A DNA stretch of 64,000 bases from an uncultured Campylobacter sp. Its GTDB lineage: Bacteria > Campylobacterota > Campylobacteria > Campylobacterales > Campylobacteraceae. Below are positions 45,011-54,533 of this stretch, piece after piece. Made by a program: the position numbers and the translations under genes. Positions within the stretch are counted from its first letter, which is position 1. Each line of letters starts with the position of its first letter. The stretch lies in assembly GCF_937959485.1 (NCBI RefSeq), contig NZ_CALGPY010000012.1, positions 1 to 64,000 of the forward strand. Direction: 5' to 3'. The notes under the pieces are model-generated. The model had not been told where the DNA came from, ran no database searches, and saw nothing but the letters and a program-made list of their open reading frames with translations.

Positions 45011-45895
45011 TTTTTCCTCTTTTATCTTTGCGGCTTGTCTTTTGAGCGCTTTTTGCGGAGTTTGCTAAAATTTTGCTCGGCAGACTACTCCGTCTAGCCT
45101 ACGCAAAATTTTCGCTGCGCAACCCCAAAAATCATCTCAAAACAAGCATAGCGTTTTTGCGAAGCAAAATGTTTCTACAAAATACTTCGCCTTGGCTCCT
45201 GTATTAAAATTTATAATACACCGACATTCTGTAAAATTTTAACTCGCCGCAGTCGCGGACGAATAGTCCGCTCCTTTGCAAGCACTAAAAATTTATCGAA
45301 ACTACATATCATCTGTCTTGAATATTTTCAAAATTTATGCCTTTCCGCCTTATTTTACCGCGAATTCCATCCAAAGCCCACGATTGCGCTCCTTTATTCG
45401 GCTCATTTCCGCCTCGTCTAAAGAAAAAATACCACGCCTTAATTTTTAAATCTGACACATCAAAAATTTTGACCTACCCAGTCGCAGACGGGCAGTCCGC
45501 TCCACCCTCCACTGCCGACCATCGGCGGCTGCAAGCAAAACGAAGCAATAGCGCTTCTAAACTACCTGCGATCCATCTTAAATGTTTTAAAATTTTACGA
45601 CCTCGCTTTAAAATTTCGCGCTCAAGCTTAAAGCTAAATTTCAAATCAAAGCCGCTACGCCACATCATATACAAGCGCCATTTTGCTGCGATTTTGCGTC
45701 GTATCAGATGCGCGAAGCCGCAAGGCGAAAATCAAGCCCATAAAATTATCGGGCAAAGCCGCGTAAGCAGATCCAAACAAACAACGACCAAAATCCGCAA
45801 ACCAGCAACTAAATTTCACAAACATAGCGGATAAATCAAAACTATACAGACCGAATTTACCACTAAAATTTAGCGAGAGAATTCCGTCGTACGGC
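45011..45895. repeat. Gap containing a diverged direct repeat with hairpins
   Basis: No convincing gene. Two related segments about 230 bases apart: CAGTCGCGGACGAATAGTCC at about 45250 and CAGTCGCAGACGGGCAGTCC at about 45480, each continuing GCTCC. Similarity extends on both sides: AAAATTTT before, and TGCAAGCA, AAACTAC and a CTTGAAT/CTTAAAT...TTTT block after. The first contains GCGGAC/GTCCGC, able to form a hairpin. A 165-codon plus-strand frame (45337-45834) has no ribosome site and a basic, domain-free product, so I do not call it. Confidence 0.5.
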
Positions 45896-46786
45896 TCATT
45901 TTTTGCGAAGCAGGTCTTTTAGACTCGCTCTTACGTCCTTGCCACGCAGAATTTGCGCGACCTCGGTAGCGATCGGAGCGTAGATCTTGTGCTTTGTCGC
46001 GATATTTACGACCGCTTCGGTTGTAGCCACACCCTCGGCGACCTCGCCCAACTCGCGCAGAATTTCTTCGAGCCCTTTGCCGCGCGCAAGCCCTAGTCCC
46101 ACGCGATAGTTTCGCGATAGTGCGCTCGAGGCGGTCAAAAACAGATCGCCCACACCGCTTAAGCCCAAAAAAGTCTCGTCTCGCGCGCCGAAAAACTTGC
46201 CGAAGCGCGCGATCTCTACGATGCCGCGCGCGATCAAGCTCGCTCTAGCGTTATTTCCGAGCTCAAGTCCATCGCAAACACCGCTAGCTATGGCGATGAC
46301 ATTTTTATACGCGCCGCATACCTCTGCGCCGATGATATCGCCACTCGTATAGGTCTTGATGTAGGCAGGGAAGACGCTTGCGAAAAGTTCGGCTAGATTT
46401 TCGTTACACGAGCTTACGACGAGCGCACAAGGCAGCTTCTGCATAACTTCGGTGGCAAACGACGGACCTGATAGATAAGCGAGATTGCCGCGCGCGACAT
46501 ACGCTTCAAAAATTTCGTTCAAAAACCTGCCGCTTGCCGCGTCGATGCCCTTAGAAGCGACTAGAATTTTTTGATTTTTGTAGGTGAAATTTTGATCCAG
46601 CCACTGCGCGGTTTGCTGCGCTGCGAGCGCGAAAACGAGCGCTTCGCACTCCAATGCCTCGCTCACGCTTACAAAATGCGGAATTTGCCTTGGCGTGCGC
46701 GAAGTGATGACGCATTCGTTTTTCGCACTAAGCGCGTCAAAAAGCGCGCTACCCCATTTGCCAGCGCCTATAACCGCGATTTTCAT
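45896..46786 (-). CDS. gpsA: Glycerol-3-phosphate dehydrogenase [NAD(P)+]
   Basis: Makes sn-glycerol 3-phosphate for phospholipids. The Rossmann start is MKIAVIGAGKWGSALF; SGPSFATEV, CGAYKNVIAIASGVCDGLELGNN and LSGVGDLFLT are family motifs. I chose the ATG at 46786 (AGGA 6-7 bases upstream, standard N-terminus, 296 residues) over an open frame extending to 46831. In C. jejuni it adjoins gatB (Cj1196-Cj1197), as here across a long gap. Confidence 0.95.
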   Translation of the reverse strand: MKIAVIGAGKWGSALFDALSAKNECVITSRTPRQIPHFVSVSEALECEALVFALAAQQTAQWLDQNFTYKNQKILVASKGIDAASGRFLNEIFEAYVARGNLAYLSGPSFATEVMQKLPCALVVSSCNENLAELFASVFPAYIKTYTSGDIIGAEVCGAYKNVIAIASGVCDGLELGNNARASLIARGIVEIARFGKFFGARDETFLGLSGVGDLFLTASSALSRNYRVGLGLARGKGLEEILRELGEVAEGVATTEAVVNIATKHKIYAPIATEVAQILRGKDVRASLKDLLRKK

Positions 46787-47779
46787 TATGTTCCTTTTTA
46801 AAAATTTATTCGCAAATTTGCGGTTTTTCAAATTTCATTCTCTTGAAATTCCCGCTCTTTGAAAATTTAGCCCAAAAGCGCCGACATGAGCCTGCACAAA
46901 CGCTAGCCGAAGCTACGCTTTAAAATTCACTTTTCGAAATTTCATCTCGTCAAAATTTCGTCTCGTTAAAATTCTGCACTTTTGAAATTTACTCAGCCAG
47001 AACTTCGCTTTTTTTAAAATTTACCTTACTAAAATTTCATACTTTTAAGTTTTTGCTCTTCCGTCAAAAAACACTTTCACAAAAGGCGCGGCAGTGAACG
47101 AATGAGAATTTTGAAACTTCATTATACGTTTTAAATTTCACTCGTGCATCGCCGAAGCAAATCAAATTTTTAAAAATTTTACTCAGACGCCCGATCGCAA
47201 ATCGCGCTTTTAAATCCGCTTAAATCTATCAAGGCGTGCTTTGAGCCTAGATGATCTTGCGGTCTCGCTCACCACGTTATCGTTTGGCGCAAGGTTTGGG
47301 GCACGCGTATCCGACGCAGCGATTGATTAAATTTAGCCTGCACATCGACTCGCCGCTCAAATTCGACCCTACGTATTCGATCCTATCCGCGCACCCCGAG
47401 CTTCCGTTCTCGCTCTCGCAAGCAAAGCAATTTTACGCATTCCCTACAAGCTTTACCGCGCTTTGACGGTAACCGTGAGTAAAATTCCTAACGGACGCGT
47501 TTCTTAAACCCCTCCGTCGCAGACCGACACTCGACGCAAACGACCCGCACGAGAAAAAACGAGCTCAAAAGAACAAAACGTGCGCGAGGAGAGCGGGTAG
47601 CCGCCGAGATCGCACCGAATGAAATTATAACACACAAAAGCCCTCGTCATTGGCGCCTGAAAGCTTTAGCTCGAAGCAAAACGCTACGGGCGGATTTAAA
47701 ATTTTATCCCAGAGGCTTCATCTATCGCATACATCGCGCCGCTTTTAATTCGCCGTTTGCCGCCGCGCAAGCTGCGAAA
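46787..47779. repeat. Long gap of word-repeat DNA between gatB and gpsA
   Basis: No gene supported over almost 1 kb. From 46800 to 47170 the DNA is a string of degenerate AAAATTTC / TTTGAAATTT units with 10-20 base variable parts. From 47200 on it is GC-richer and without clear repeats; a 71-codon plus-strand frame (47251-47466) has no ribosome site. It must hold the gatB promoter. Confidence 0.5.
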
Positions 47780-49201
47780 TCAGCCTAGCTTCTGTTTAAG
47801 AAGCTCGTTCACCTTCGCGGGGTTAAACGCGCCCTTGCCCTCTTTCATCACTTGGCCTACGAAGAAGCCGAATAGCTTGTCCTTGCCGCCGCGATAGTCT
47901 GCGACTTTGTCCTCGTTTGCGCTCATCACGCGCGCTATGATCTCCAAAATTGCGCCGTCGTCGCTTACCTGCCTCAAGCCTAGCTTGTCGATGACCGAGC
48001 TTACGGCCTCGTCGTGCTCCATTAGATAATCAAGCACCTCTTTGGCGGCCTTTTGCGACACTGCGCCGCCTTCGATCGCGCCTAAAAGCTCGTTCATCTT
48101 CGCGCTACCTACGGGCGAATCCTCGATCGTAACGCCGTTTTTGAGCCTGCCCGCAAGCTCGACGGTAAGCCAGCTGACGCAGAGTTTCGGCTCGTGCCCC
48201 GCCGCGATCAGATCCTCGAAAAATCGCGCGTTTTCGTAGGTCGAGATTATGATCTCGGCATCCTTCTCTTTAACGCCCAGCTCGCGGACGTAGCGTGCTT
48301 TTTTCTGATCGGGTAGCTCGGGGATCTGCTGCGCAGCAGCCAGCATCTCGTCATCTACGATCACGGTTAGCAGGTCCGGATCGGGGAAGTAGCGGTACTC
48401 GGCGCTGTCTTCTTTGCTGCGCATCGGCTTGGTGATAAACTTAGCAGTGTCGAAAAGGCGGGTTTCTTGCACGACCTCTTGCTCATATTTGCCGTCCTGC
48501 CACGCTTCGATCTGACGCTCGATCTCAAACTCGATCGCTTTTTGGATAAATTTAAAGGAGTTTAAATTTTTAATCTCAACGCGCGTGTAGAGCTTTTGCT
48601 CGCCTTGCGGACGGATGCTGACATTTACGTCGCAGCGAAACGAGCCTTCCTGCATATTTGCGTCGCTAATATTTAAAAAGCGCAAAATGCTGTGGAGTTT
48701 TTTTAGATACGCGACCGCTTCATCGGCAGAGCGCATATCAGGCTCGCTTACGATCTCCAAAAGCGGCGTGCCGGCGCGGTTTAGATCGACTAGGCTGCGC
48801 GAGCTTTCGTGGTTATTCTTGCCCGCGTCCTCCTCTAGGTGCGCACGCGTGATACCGATGCGCTTGCTCTGTCCGTCCGAGGCTATAAAAAGCTCGCCGT
48901 GCTCGACGATCGGGATCGTCCACTGCGAAATTTGATACGCCTTGGGGAGGTCGGGATAGAAGTAGTTTTTGCGGTCGAATACCGACTTGCGATTGATCGT
49001 CGCATTGACGGCGGTGCCGAAGCTGATAGCTTTTTTAACCGCTTCCTCGTTTAGCACAGGAAGAGCGCCCGGAAGCGCCAAGCAGGTCGGGCATACGTGC
49101 GAATTCGCCTCATCGCCGAAGCTCGTGGGGCAGGAGCAGAAAATTTTTGTTTTGGTATTTAGCTGGCAGTGTACCTCCAGGCCGATCACAGTTTCAAACA
49201 T
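47780..49201 (-). CDS. gatB: Aspartyl/glutamyl-tRNA(Asn/Gln) amidotransferase subunit B
   Basis: 473 residues with the GatB start ETVIGLEVHCQLNTKTKIFC, zinc cysteines in CSCPTSFG and CPTCLALPG, FDRKNYFYPDLPKAYQISQ, and a C-terminal YqeY-like helical tail ending VNELLKQKLG. Converts misacylated Glu-tRNA-Gln or Asp-tRNA-Asn with GatA and GatC (not in window). Confidence 0.97.
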   Translation of the reverse strand: MFETVIGLEVHCQLNTKTKIFCSCPTSFGDEANSHVCPTCLALPGALPVLNEEAVKKAISFGTAVNATINRKSVFDRKNYFYPDLPKAYQISQWTIPIVEHGELFIASDGQSKRIGITRAHLEEDAGKNNHESSRSLVDLNRAGTPLLEIVSEPDMRSADEAVAYLKKLHSILRFLNISDANMQEGSFRCDVNVSIRPQGEQKLYTRVEIKNLNSFKFIQKAIEFEIERQIEAWQDGKYEQEVVQETRLFDTAKFITKPMRSKEDSAEYRYFPDPDLLTVIVDDEMLAAAQQIPELPDQKKARYVRELGVKEKDAEIIISTYENARFFEDLIAAGHEPKLCVSWLTVELAGRLKNGVTIEDSPVGSAKMNELLGAIEGGAVSQKAAKEVLDYLMEHDEAVSSVIDKLGLRQVSDDGAILEIIARVMSANEDKVADYRGGKDKLFGFFVGQVMKEGKGAFNPAKVNELLKQKLG

Positions 49202-49313
49202 AAACTTAACCTTTTAGAATAAAAATTTCGCGTAATTTTACAATTTTTTGCTTTAATACTCGCTTGTAGCGGCACACGGCGTGGCTAAATTTTAAAATTT
49301 AATCGGATAGATT

Positions 49314-49538
49314 CTACTCGCCGCCGCTAAGGAGCTTTTCTTTCAGATCGAAAACATCAACCATCAAGCAGGTGATGATTACGCATATCACGCCTGGAGC
49401 GGTGCAGATGAAGAGGAATTTTAACCCCAAAAAATAAAATGACGGATAGGCAAAAAAGACGAATGCGCCGACGAAAATCAATCCGAACGACGCACCCACG
49501 AGGAAGTATAAGAAATTTCGCTTAAAGTTAATGCTCAT
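49314..49538 (-). CDS. Small membrane protein downstream of atpB, 74 aa
   Basis: Two membrane helices (about residues 10-30 and 38-58) and a charged C-terminus. The start overlaps the atpB stop by 11 bases. A small integral membrane gene occupies the same position in C. jejuni (Cj1203). Function unknown to me. Confidence 0.7.
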   Translation of the reverse strand: MSINFKRNFLYFLVGASFGLIFVGAFVFFAYPSFYFLGLKFLFICTAPGVICVIITCLMVDVFDLKEKLLSGGE

Positions 49539-50208
49539 CGACGATCACGGCGCCCGCTAGATAAACGTAGCTTAAAACCATGAAAATAAAAGTCTGCAAA
49601 ATCGCCATAAAAGTAAGCAGCGCAAACGGCACCATCGGCACTAGCGCAGGAGCGAGAGTAAGCATAACGAGCAGGAAGGTATCGTCGCCTTTGATGTTTC
49701 CGAAAAGTCGGAAAGAAAGCGATACGACGCGCGAAAAATGCGAGACGATCTCTATGACGAACATAAACGGCGCTAGGATTTTCACCGGGCCCATAAAGTG
49801 CTTTAGGTAGTTGATCACGCCGTGCTCGCGAACACCCTCAAAATGGTAATACAACCAAACGCAAAGCGTAAGCGAAAGGGTTAAATTTAGACTCGCGCTC
49901 GGCGACTCAAAGCCCGGCACCAAGCCGATAACGTTACTAAAAAATATCACAAATCCCAATGTTGCGATTAGCGGAAGATATTTTTTGGCTTGTTCCTCGC
50001 TGCCCATCGCATCCTTACCGATCGTTAGTACGCCGCTTAGGTAGGCTTCGGCGATGTTTTGCATGCCGTGGGGCACAAGCTGAAGCGAGCGAGTGGAGCA
50101 AAGCGCGACGGCTACGATGATAGCGACGACCAAAAAGAAGTAAAAAAGGTAGATAAAAGTGTGGTCGTAAGAAATTAAACCGCCGAAAAGGAAGATGTCT
50201 TTTAGCAT
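49528..50208 (-). CDS. atpB: ATP synthase F0 subunit a
   Basis: 226 residues, about five or six membrane helices. The essential Arg of the proton path is in SLSFRLFGNIKGDD and the last helices have LALVPMVPFALLTFMAILQTFIF. It forms the proton half-channels against the c-ring. As in other Campylobacter, atpB is apart from the main atp cluster. Confidence 0.94.
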   Translation of the reverse strand: MLKDIFLFGGLISYDHTFIYLFYFFLVVAIIVAVALCSTRSLQLVPHGMQNIAEAYLSGVLTIGKDAMGSEEQAKKYLPLIATLGFVIFFSNVIGLVPGFESPSASLNLTLSLTLCVWLYYHFEGVREHGVINYLKHFMGPVKILAPFMFVIEIVSHFSRVVSLSFRLFGNIKGDDTFLLVMLTLAPALVPMVPFALLTFMAILQTFIFMVLSYVYLAGAVIVDEH

Positions 50209-50583
50209 AAAAACCCTTGATCGTTGAAATTTGAGGCGTATTTTACACTTCTATTCGTTAAAGTATATTTAAATTTGCGCCAGCTAGTGAAATTTTGAGC
50301 TTTGCGAATTCTTGTACCGCTTACTTGCCTAGCACTTTTGTCTAGCTTGCGCGCCATTTATGCGGGAATTTTGCGTTTTTTGGCATTTAACTTCACATTT
50401 TCAGCAAATGACAAAATTTTAGCTGGTAAGCACGAAATTTACGGCTACACTGCCAATTCGCTATTTTTGCAAAATAGAATTTAATCTAGCGTATACGACG
50501 AAACTCTAAATCAGCTATGCGATAAAATTTGTGTTTACAGATACAAAAAATACGATAAAATTTACCGCGACGGCACCGCGATA
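50209..50583. other. Gap upstream of the heat-shock operon
   Basis: No gene supported; a 60-codon plus-strand frame (50302-50484) has no ribosome site. A+T-rich with several AAAATTTTAGC words. It separates divergent atpB and hrcA and leads into a tandem repeat. Confidence 0.4.
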
Positions 50584-50645
50584 AATTCCAAGAATTCCAA
50601 GAATTCCAAGAATTCCAAGAATTCCAAGAATTCCAAGAATTCCAC
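50584..50645. repeat. 9-base tandem repeat (AATTCCAAG), six full copies
   Basis: Six exact head-to-tail copies of AATTCCAAG from 50584 to 50637, then a partial copy changing to AATTCCACT. It lies 80 bases upstream of the hrcA -35 box. Perfect short tandem repeats like this can change copy number by slippage. The 9-base unit would read Asn-Ser-Lys if translated, the same composition as the low-complexity inserts elsewhere in this genome. Confidence 0.9.
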
Positions 50646-50724
50646 TCAGCTCAAAAAATCATAGTTAAAATTTAGCAAACTCAGGACCCGATTGCTAAAA
50701 TTTTATAAAATTTATATAAAAACC

Positions 50725-50754
50725 TTGACATCCTACCACTCAATGTTGTATAAT
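50725..50754 (+). promoter_or_regulatory. Consensus sigma-70 promoter of hrcA-grpE-dnaK
   Basis: TTGACA at 50725-50730 and TATAAT at 50749-50754, separated by 18 bases. The start point should fall near 50761, inside the CIRCE-like repeat. Confidence 0.8.
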
Positions 50755-50755
50755 A

Positions 50756-50782
50756 CTGGCAATCTTACCGAAAGAGTGCTAA
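50756..50782 (+). promoter_or_regulatory. CIRCE-like operator for HrcA
   Basis: CTGGCAATC, nine bases, GAGTGCTAA. The consensus is TTAGCACTC-N9-GAGTGCTAA: the right half is perfect, the left half matches 6 of 9, and the spacing is exactly nine. It overlaps the transcription start and lies just before the hrcA start, so HrcA probably represses its own operon. Confidence 0.7.
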
Positions 50783-50784
50783 AA

Positions 50785-51573
50785 GTGAAAACGAATAAAC
50801 GTGATATGATCCTGGAATCCATCATTTCCGCCTATCTCGATAGCAATACCCCGATCGGATCTTCAGAGCTGGGTGAGCGTATGGGCGTAGCGATGTCCGC
50901 GTCTAGCATTCGAATTTATTTTAAGCGCTTAAGCGACGAGGGGGCTTTGACGCAGCTTCATGTAAGTGGTGGTAGAATTCCGACGGTTGCGACGATGCAG
51001 GATTACTGGCGCGCTAGACTTAGCTTCGACGATGAGTTAAAAATAGACGATGCTCGCGAGCTAGAAGCGGTGCTTGAGGATTTTGAAATTTACTGTATGA
51101 TTTTCAACGCCGAAAACGAAGCCCTAAGCGAGGTCATCAATCATGATGATCGTTTCATAATCCTTACATTTAGAACGGACGAGATTATCTTAAAATACGA
51201 TTTTAGAGTTTTTAAATTCCTATCAAATTTAATAGGAATTTCACTCGGAGATTTGGAGCTAGCTTCGATACAGATCGGTCTGCGCGAGCTTAGCACCAAA
51301 ATTAAAGAGCTAAAAAATTCTAAAATCGAATTTCTTTGTAACGAGGTCGTAGCATATAAAATTTTCAAAGACGAGCGGTTTAAAATTTTACTCAACCCCT
51401 CGATCGCCGTAAATTTTACTAAAAATTTGATCTTCGCGCCCTACTTCGAGCACGGATTTATGGGGATCAAACGCCCCGTAAAATTCGAAGGCGAGGACGC
51501 TACGATGATCTGCGCAGGCAGCGTTTACGAGAATTACGAGAAATTTTTTAACTACGCTAAAGGAGTAGCATGA
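50785..51573 (+). CDS. hrcA: Heat-inducible transcription repressor HrcA
   Basis: 262 residues. N-terminal winged helix: TNKRDMILESIISAYLDSN, then SELGERMGVAMSASSIRIYF. I chose the GTG at 50785 because it gives the family N-terminus and lies after the promoter; the open frame extends upstream to 50692, before the promoter boxes. It ends in an ATGA overlap with grpE. Confidence 0.9.
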   Translation: MKTNKRDMILESIISAYLDSNTPIGSSELGERMGVAMSASSIRIYFKRLSDEGALTQLHVSGGRIPTVATMQDYWRARLSFDDELKIDDARELEAVLEDFEIYCMIFNAENEALSEVINHDDRFIILTFRTDEIILKYDFRVFKFLSNLIGISLGDLELASIQIGLRELSTKIKELKNSKIEFLCNEVVAYKIFKDERFKILLNPSIAVNFTKNLIFAPYFEHGFMGIKRPVKFEGEDATMICAGSVYENYEKFFNYAKGVA

Positions 51574-52145
51574 GCCATAAATTTAAAGAGCACGGCGATA
51601 AAAATGCAGCGTGCGATAGTGAAGAAAAAGAGGTTTGCAAGCAGTGCGCGTCAGAGGCGAGCGAGCCACAAGAGGCGCAGACATGCGACGATACTGACGC
51701 GCAGATACAAAAGCTTCAAAACGAGCTGAGTGAGATCACTGATAAATTTTACCGCGCCAATGCGGATTTTGAAAATCTCAAAAAACGTTTGGAAAAAGAA
51801 AAAGATAGCGCTGTTGCTTACGCTAGCGAGAGCTTTGCTAAGGATCTGCTGCCGATAATCGATGCGCTTGAGGAGGCCGCCAAAATTGATGTGGAAGGTA
51901 ATGAGCTTGCAGATAAAATTGAAGTAGGCGTAAAACAATGTCTAAGCCTTTTTACAAAGACTTTTGAAAAATACGGTATCGTTCCGATAGCGACGGATGC
52001 GGGATTTGATCCTAGCGTGCATAACGCGATCTCGATGATCGAGGCGGAGGGTGCAAACTCGGGCGATATCGTTCAAGTATATCAAAAAGGCTATATGTAT
52101 AAGCAGCGCGTTTTACGCGCTGCTATGGTAGTAGTGGCGAAATAA
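51570..52145 (+). CDS. grpE: Nucleotide exchange factor GrpE
   Basis: 191 residues: a charged N-terminus, a long coiled coil (LQNELSEITDKFYRANADFE, then NLKKRLEKEKD) and the C-terminal beta domain with FDPSVHNAISMIEAEG and VLRAAMVVVAK. Releases ADP from DnaK. Coupled to hrcA by ATGA. Confidence 0.96.
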   Translation: MSHKFKEHGDKNAACDSEEKEVCKQCASEASEPQEAQTCDDTDAQIQKLQNELSEITDKFYRANADFENLKKRLEKEKDSAVAYASESFAKDLLPIIDALEEAAKIDVEGNELADKIEVGVKQCLSLFTKTFEKYGIVPIATDAGFDPSVHNAISMIEAEGANSGDIVQVYQKGYMYKQRVLRAAMVVVAK

Positions 52146-52189
52146 TCGCTCAAATTTTAAAATTTTAAATTCAATACAAAGGATAAAAA

Positions 52190-54067
52190 ATGGCAAAAGT
52201 CATAGGCATCGACCTAGGAACAACAAACTCGTGCGTAAGCATATTCGAGCGTGGCGAGAGCAAGATCATACCGAATAAAGAGGGTAAAAACACCACTCCG
52301 TCGGTAGTCGCTTTCACCGACAAAGGCGAGGTTTTAGTAGGCGACAGCGCCAAGCGCCAAGCAGTCACTAACCCGGAAAAGACGATCTACTCGATCAAGC
52401 GCATCATGGGTCTTATGATGAATGAAAAAAATGCGCAGGAGGCCAAAAAGCGCCTACCGTATAAGATTATCGACCGAAATGGCGCGTGCGCGGTAGAGAT
52501 CGCGGGCAAGGTTTATACGCCGCAAGAAATTTCAGCCAAGGTGCTAATCAAGCTAAAAGAGGATGCTGAGGCGTTTCTGGGCGAGCCGGTTGTCGATGCG
52601 GTCATCACCGTGCCTGCGTATTTCAACGACAGCCAAAGAAAGGCGACGAAAGAAGCAGGAACAATCGCAGGCTTAAACGTGCTTCGTATCATCAATGAAC
52701 CTACCGCAGCAGCGCTTGCGTATGGACTGGATAAAAAAGAATCCGAAAAGATCGTCGTTTACGATCTGGGCGGCGGTACATTCGACGTAACCGTGCTAGA
52801 AACCGGCGATAGCGTCGTAGAAGTTTTAGCTACCGGCGGTAATGCATTTTTGGGCGGCGATGATTTCGATAACAAGCTGATCGACTTTTTAACCTCGGAA
52901 TTTCAATCTGAAACAGGCATCGACTTGCGTGGCGATGTCATGGCTATGCAGCGTCTAAAAGAGGCTGCGGAAAACGCCAAAAAAGAGCTAAGCAGCGCGA
53001 TGGAAACTACGGTAAATTTACCTTTCATTACCGCTGATGCCACAGGTCCTAAACACCTGATGAAAACCATCACTAGAGCTAAATTTGAAAGTATGATCGA
53101 TTCTTTGGTAGATGAGACCATAAGCACTCTCAAAAAGGTAGTAAGCGATGCGGGTCTTAGCATGAACGACATAAAAGAGGTCGTCATGGTTGGCGGCTCG
53201 ACGCGCGTGCCACTCGTGCAAGAGGAGGTCAAAAAGGCTTTCGGCAAGGAGCTAAATAAGAGCGTAAACCCTGATGAAGTCGTAGCGATCGGCGCTGCAA
53301 TCCAAGGCGCGGTCATCAAAGGCGACGTAAAAGATGTGCTACTACTCGACGTGACTCCGCTAAGCCTCGGCATCGAAACCCTGGGCGGCGTTATGACCAA
53401 GATCATCGAAAAGGGAACTACGATACCTACGAAAAAATCTCAAACCTTCTCGACAGCAGAGGATAATCAAAGCGCCGTTACGATCAACGTCTTGCAGGGC
53501 GAGCGCGAGTTCGCGAAGGACAACAAATCGCTAGGAAATTTCAATCTTGAAGGCATCATGCCAGCTCCTCGCGGCGTACCGCAGATCGAGGTGGAATTTA
53601 ACATCGATGCGAACGGAATTTTAACCGTTTCGGCAAAAGACAAAGCCACCGGTAAAGCAACCGACATCCGCATCACTGGCTCAAGCGGCTTAAGCGACGC
53701 CGAGATCGATAAGATGGTCAAGGATGCCGAGCTTCACAAAGAGGAAGACAACAAGCGCAAAGAGACCGTCGAAGCGCGCAACCAAGCCGATAGCATCGCA
53801 CATCAAACCGAAAAGAGCCTAAGCGAGATGGGCGAGAAGGTGCCGGGCGATCTACGCGCTAAGATCGAGGGCGCGCTAAATGATCTAAAAGCCGTGCTAA
53901 AGGATAAAAACGCGAGCAAGGAAGCGATAAACTCTAAAGTAGAAGCCCTAAGCAAGGTCGCCGAGGATCTATACAAGGCTGCCAGCGCAAATCAGGGCGG
54001 ATCGCAAAGCTCCAGCTCAAACGGCGGCAAAAAAGACGACGACGTCATCGACGCCGAAGTCGAATAG
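52190..54067 (+). CDS. dnaK: Chaperone DnaK (Hsp70)
   Basis: 625 residues. Nucleotide domain: IGIDLGTTNSCVSIFE, VPAYFNDSQRKATKEAG, VYDLGGGTFDVTVLE, VGGSTRVP; substrate domain DVTPLSLGIETLGGVMT; lid and an acidic tail ending KDDDVIDAEVE. AAAGGA precedes the ATG. Transcribed with hrcA and grpE under the promoter/CIRCE pair. Confidence 0.98.
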   Translation: MAKVIGIDLGTTNSCVSIFERGESKIIPNKEGKNTTPSVVAFTDKGEVLVGDSAKRQAVTNPEKTIYSIKRIMGLMMNEKNAQEAKKRLPYKIIDRNGACAVEIAGKVYTPQEISAKVLIKLKEDAEAFLGEPVVDAVITVPAYFNDSQRKATKEAGTIAGLNVLRIINEPTAAALAYGLDKKESEKIVVYDLGGGTFDVTVLETGDSVVEVLATGGNAFLGGDDFDNKLIDFLTSEFQSETGIDLRGDVMAMQRLKEAAENAKKELSSAMETTVNLPFITADATGPKHLMKTITRAKFESMIDSLVDETISTLKKVVSDAGLSMNDIKEVVMVGGSTRVPLVQEEVKKAFGKELNKSVNPDEVVAIGAAIQGAVIKGDVKDVLLLDVTPLSLGIETLGGVMTKIIEKGTTIPTKKSQTFSTAEDNQSAVTINVLQGEREFAKDNKSLGNFNLEGIMPAPRGVPQIEVEFNIDANGILTVSAKDKATGKATDIRITGSSGLSDAEIDKMVKDAELHKEEDNKRKETVEARNQADSIAHQTEKSLSEMGEKVPGDLRAKIEGALNDLKAVLKDKNASKEAINSKVEALSKVAEDLYKAASANQGGSQSSSSNGGKKDDDVIDAEVE

Positions 54068-54194
54068 CTCGCTAACGCAAAGTGAAATTTTATAGCCGCG
54101 CGCTCGGTAGTTTTGCTAGAGCTTGAAAGGCAATTTTATCAGCGCGTGACAAAGCAGGCTTTGTAACCGGGCATAAAATTTCATAGCTTCACAC

Positions 54195-54221
54195 GCTCGG
54201 GCGTTTTTCATACGCCCGAGC
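54195..54221. terminator. GC-rich hairpin after dnaK
   Basis: GCTCGGGCGT and ACGCCCGAGC form a perfect 10-pair stem with a 7-base loop (TTTTCAT), about 130 bases after the dnaK stop. No run of T follows, so it may be a processed 3' end or a transcript barrier and not a classical intrinsic terminator. Confidence 0.45.
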
Positions 54222-54533
54222 TTAACCGCAACTTCAAATTAAATTCCCAACAAACTAAAATTTAGAGTCACACATAAATACTACTAAATTTTGCGCTGTA
54301 TAAATATCGCTAGACATTAAAACATATCCGAACGCGACTGAAATTTATCCCCACTGATCCCAAATATAGCTGAAATTTTAAGCCTATTACAGACAAACGA
54401 AGCTGCGATAAATTTAAACGTATGGCGAGAAAGTAAAAAATGTATCGTAAAAAGACGCGGTAAAAAACGCCCGCTAAATTTAGAAGCAAAAGAGCTAAAT
54501 TTAAAGGCACGCGGATTGATTTATGAAAAAGCA
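54222..54533. other. Gap between convergent dnaK and tupA
   Basis: No gene seen. A+T-rich with several GCTGAAATTT/ATAAATTTA words. Flanked by a GC hairpin on the dnaK side and a strong terminator on the tupA side. Confidence 0.4.

Noticed and set aside
45337..45834. Plus-strand frame of 165 codons
   Set aside because: No ribosome site, very basic composition with no domain, and it runs through the duplicated intergenic element.
47251..47466. Plus-strand frame of 71 codons
   Set aside because: No ribosome site, no domain, lies in a long gap of repeat-like DNA.
50692..50784. Longer start for hrcA
   Set aside because: It would begin upstream of the consensus promoter and the CIRCE-like operator, so the GTG at 50785 is preferred.
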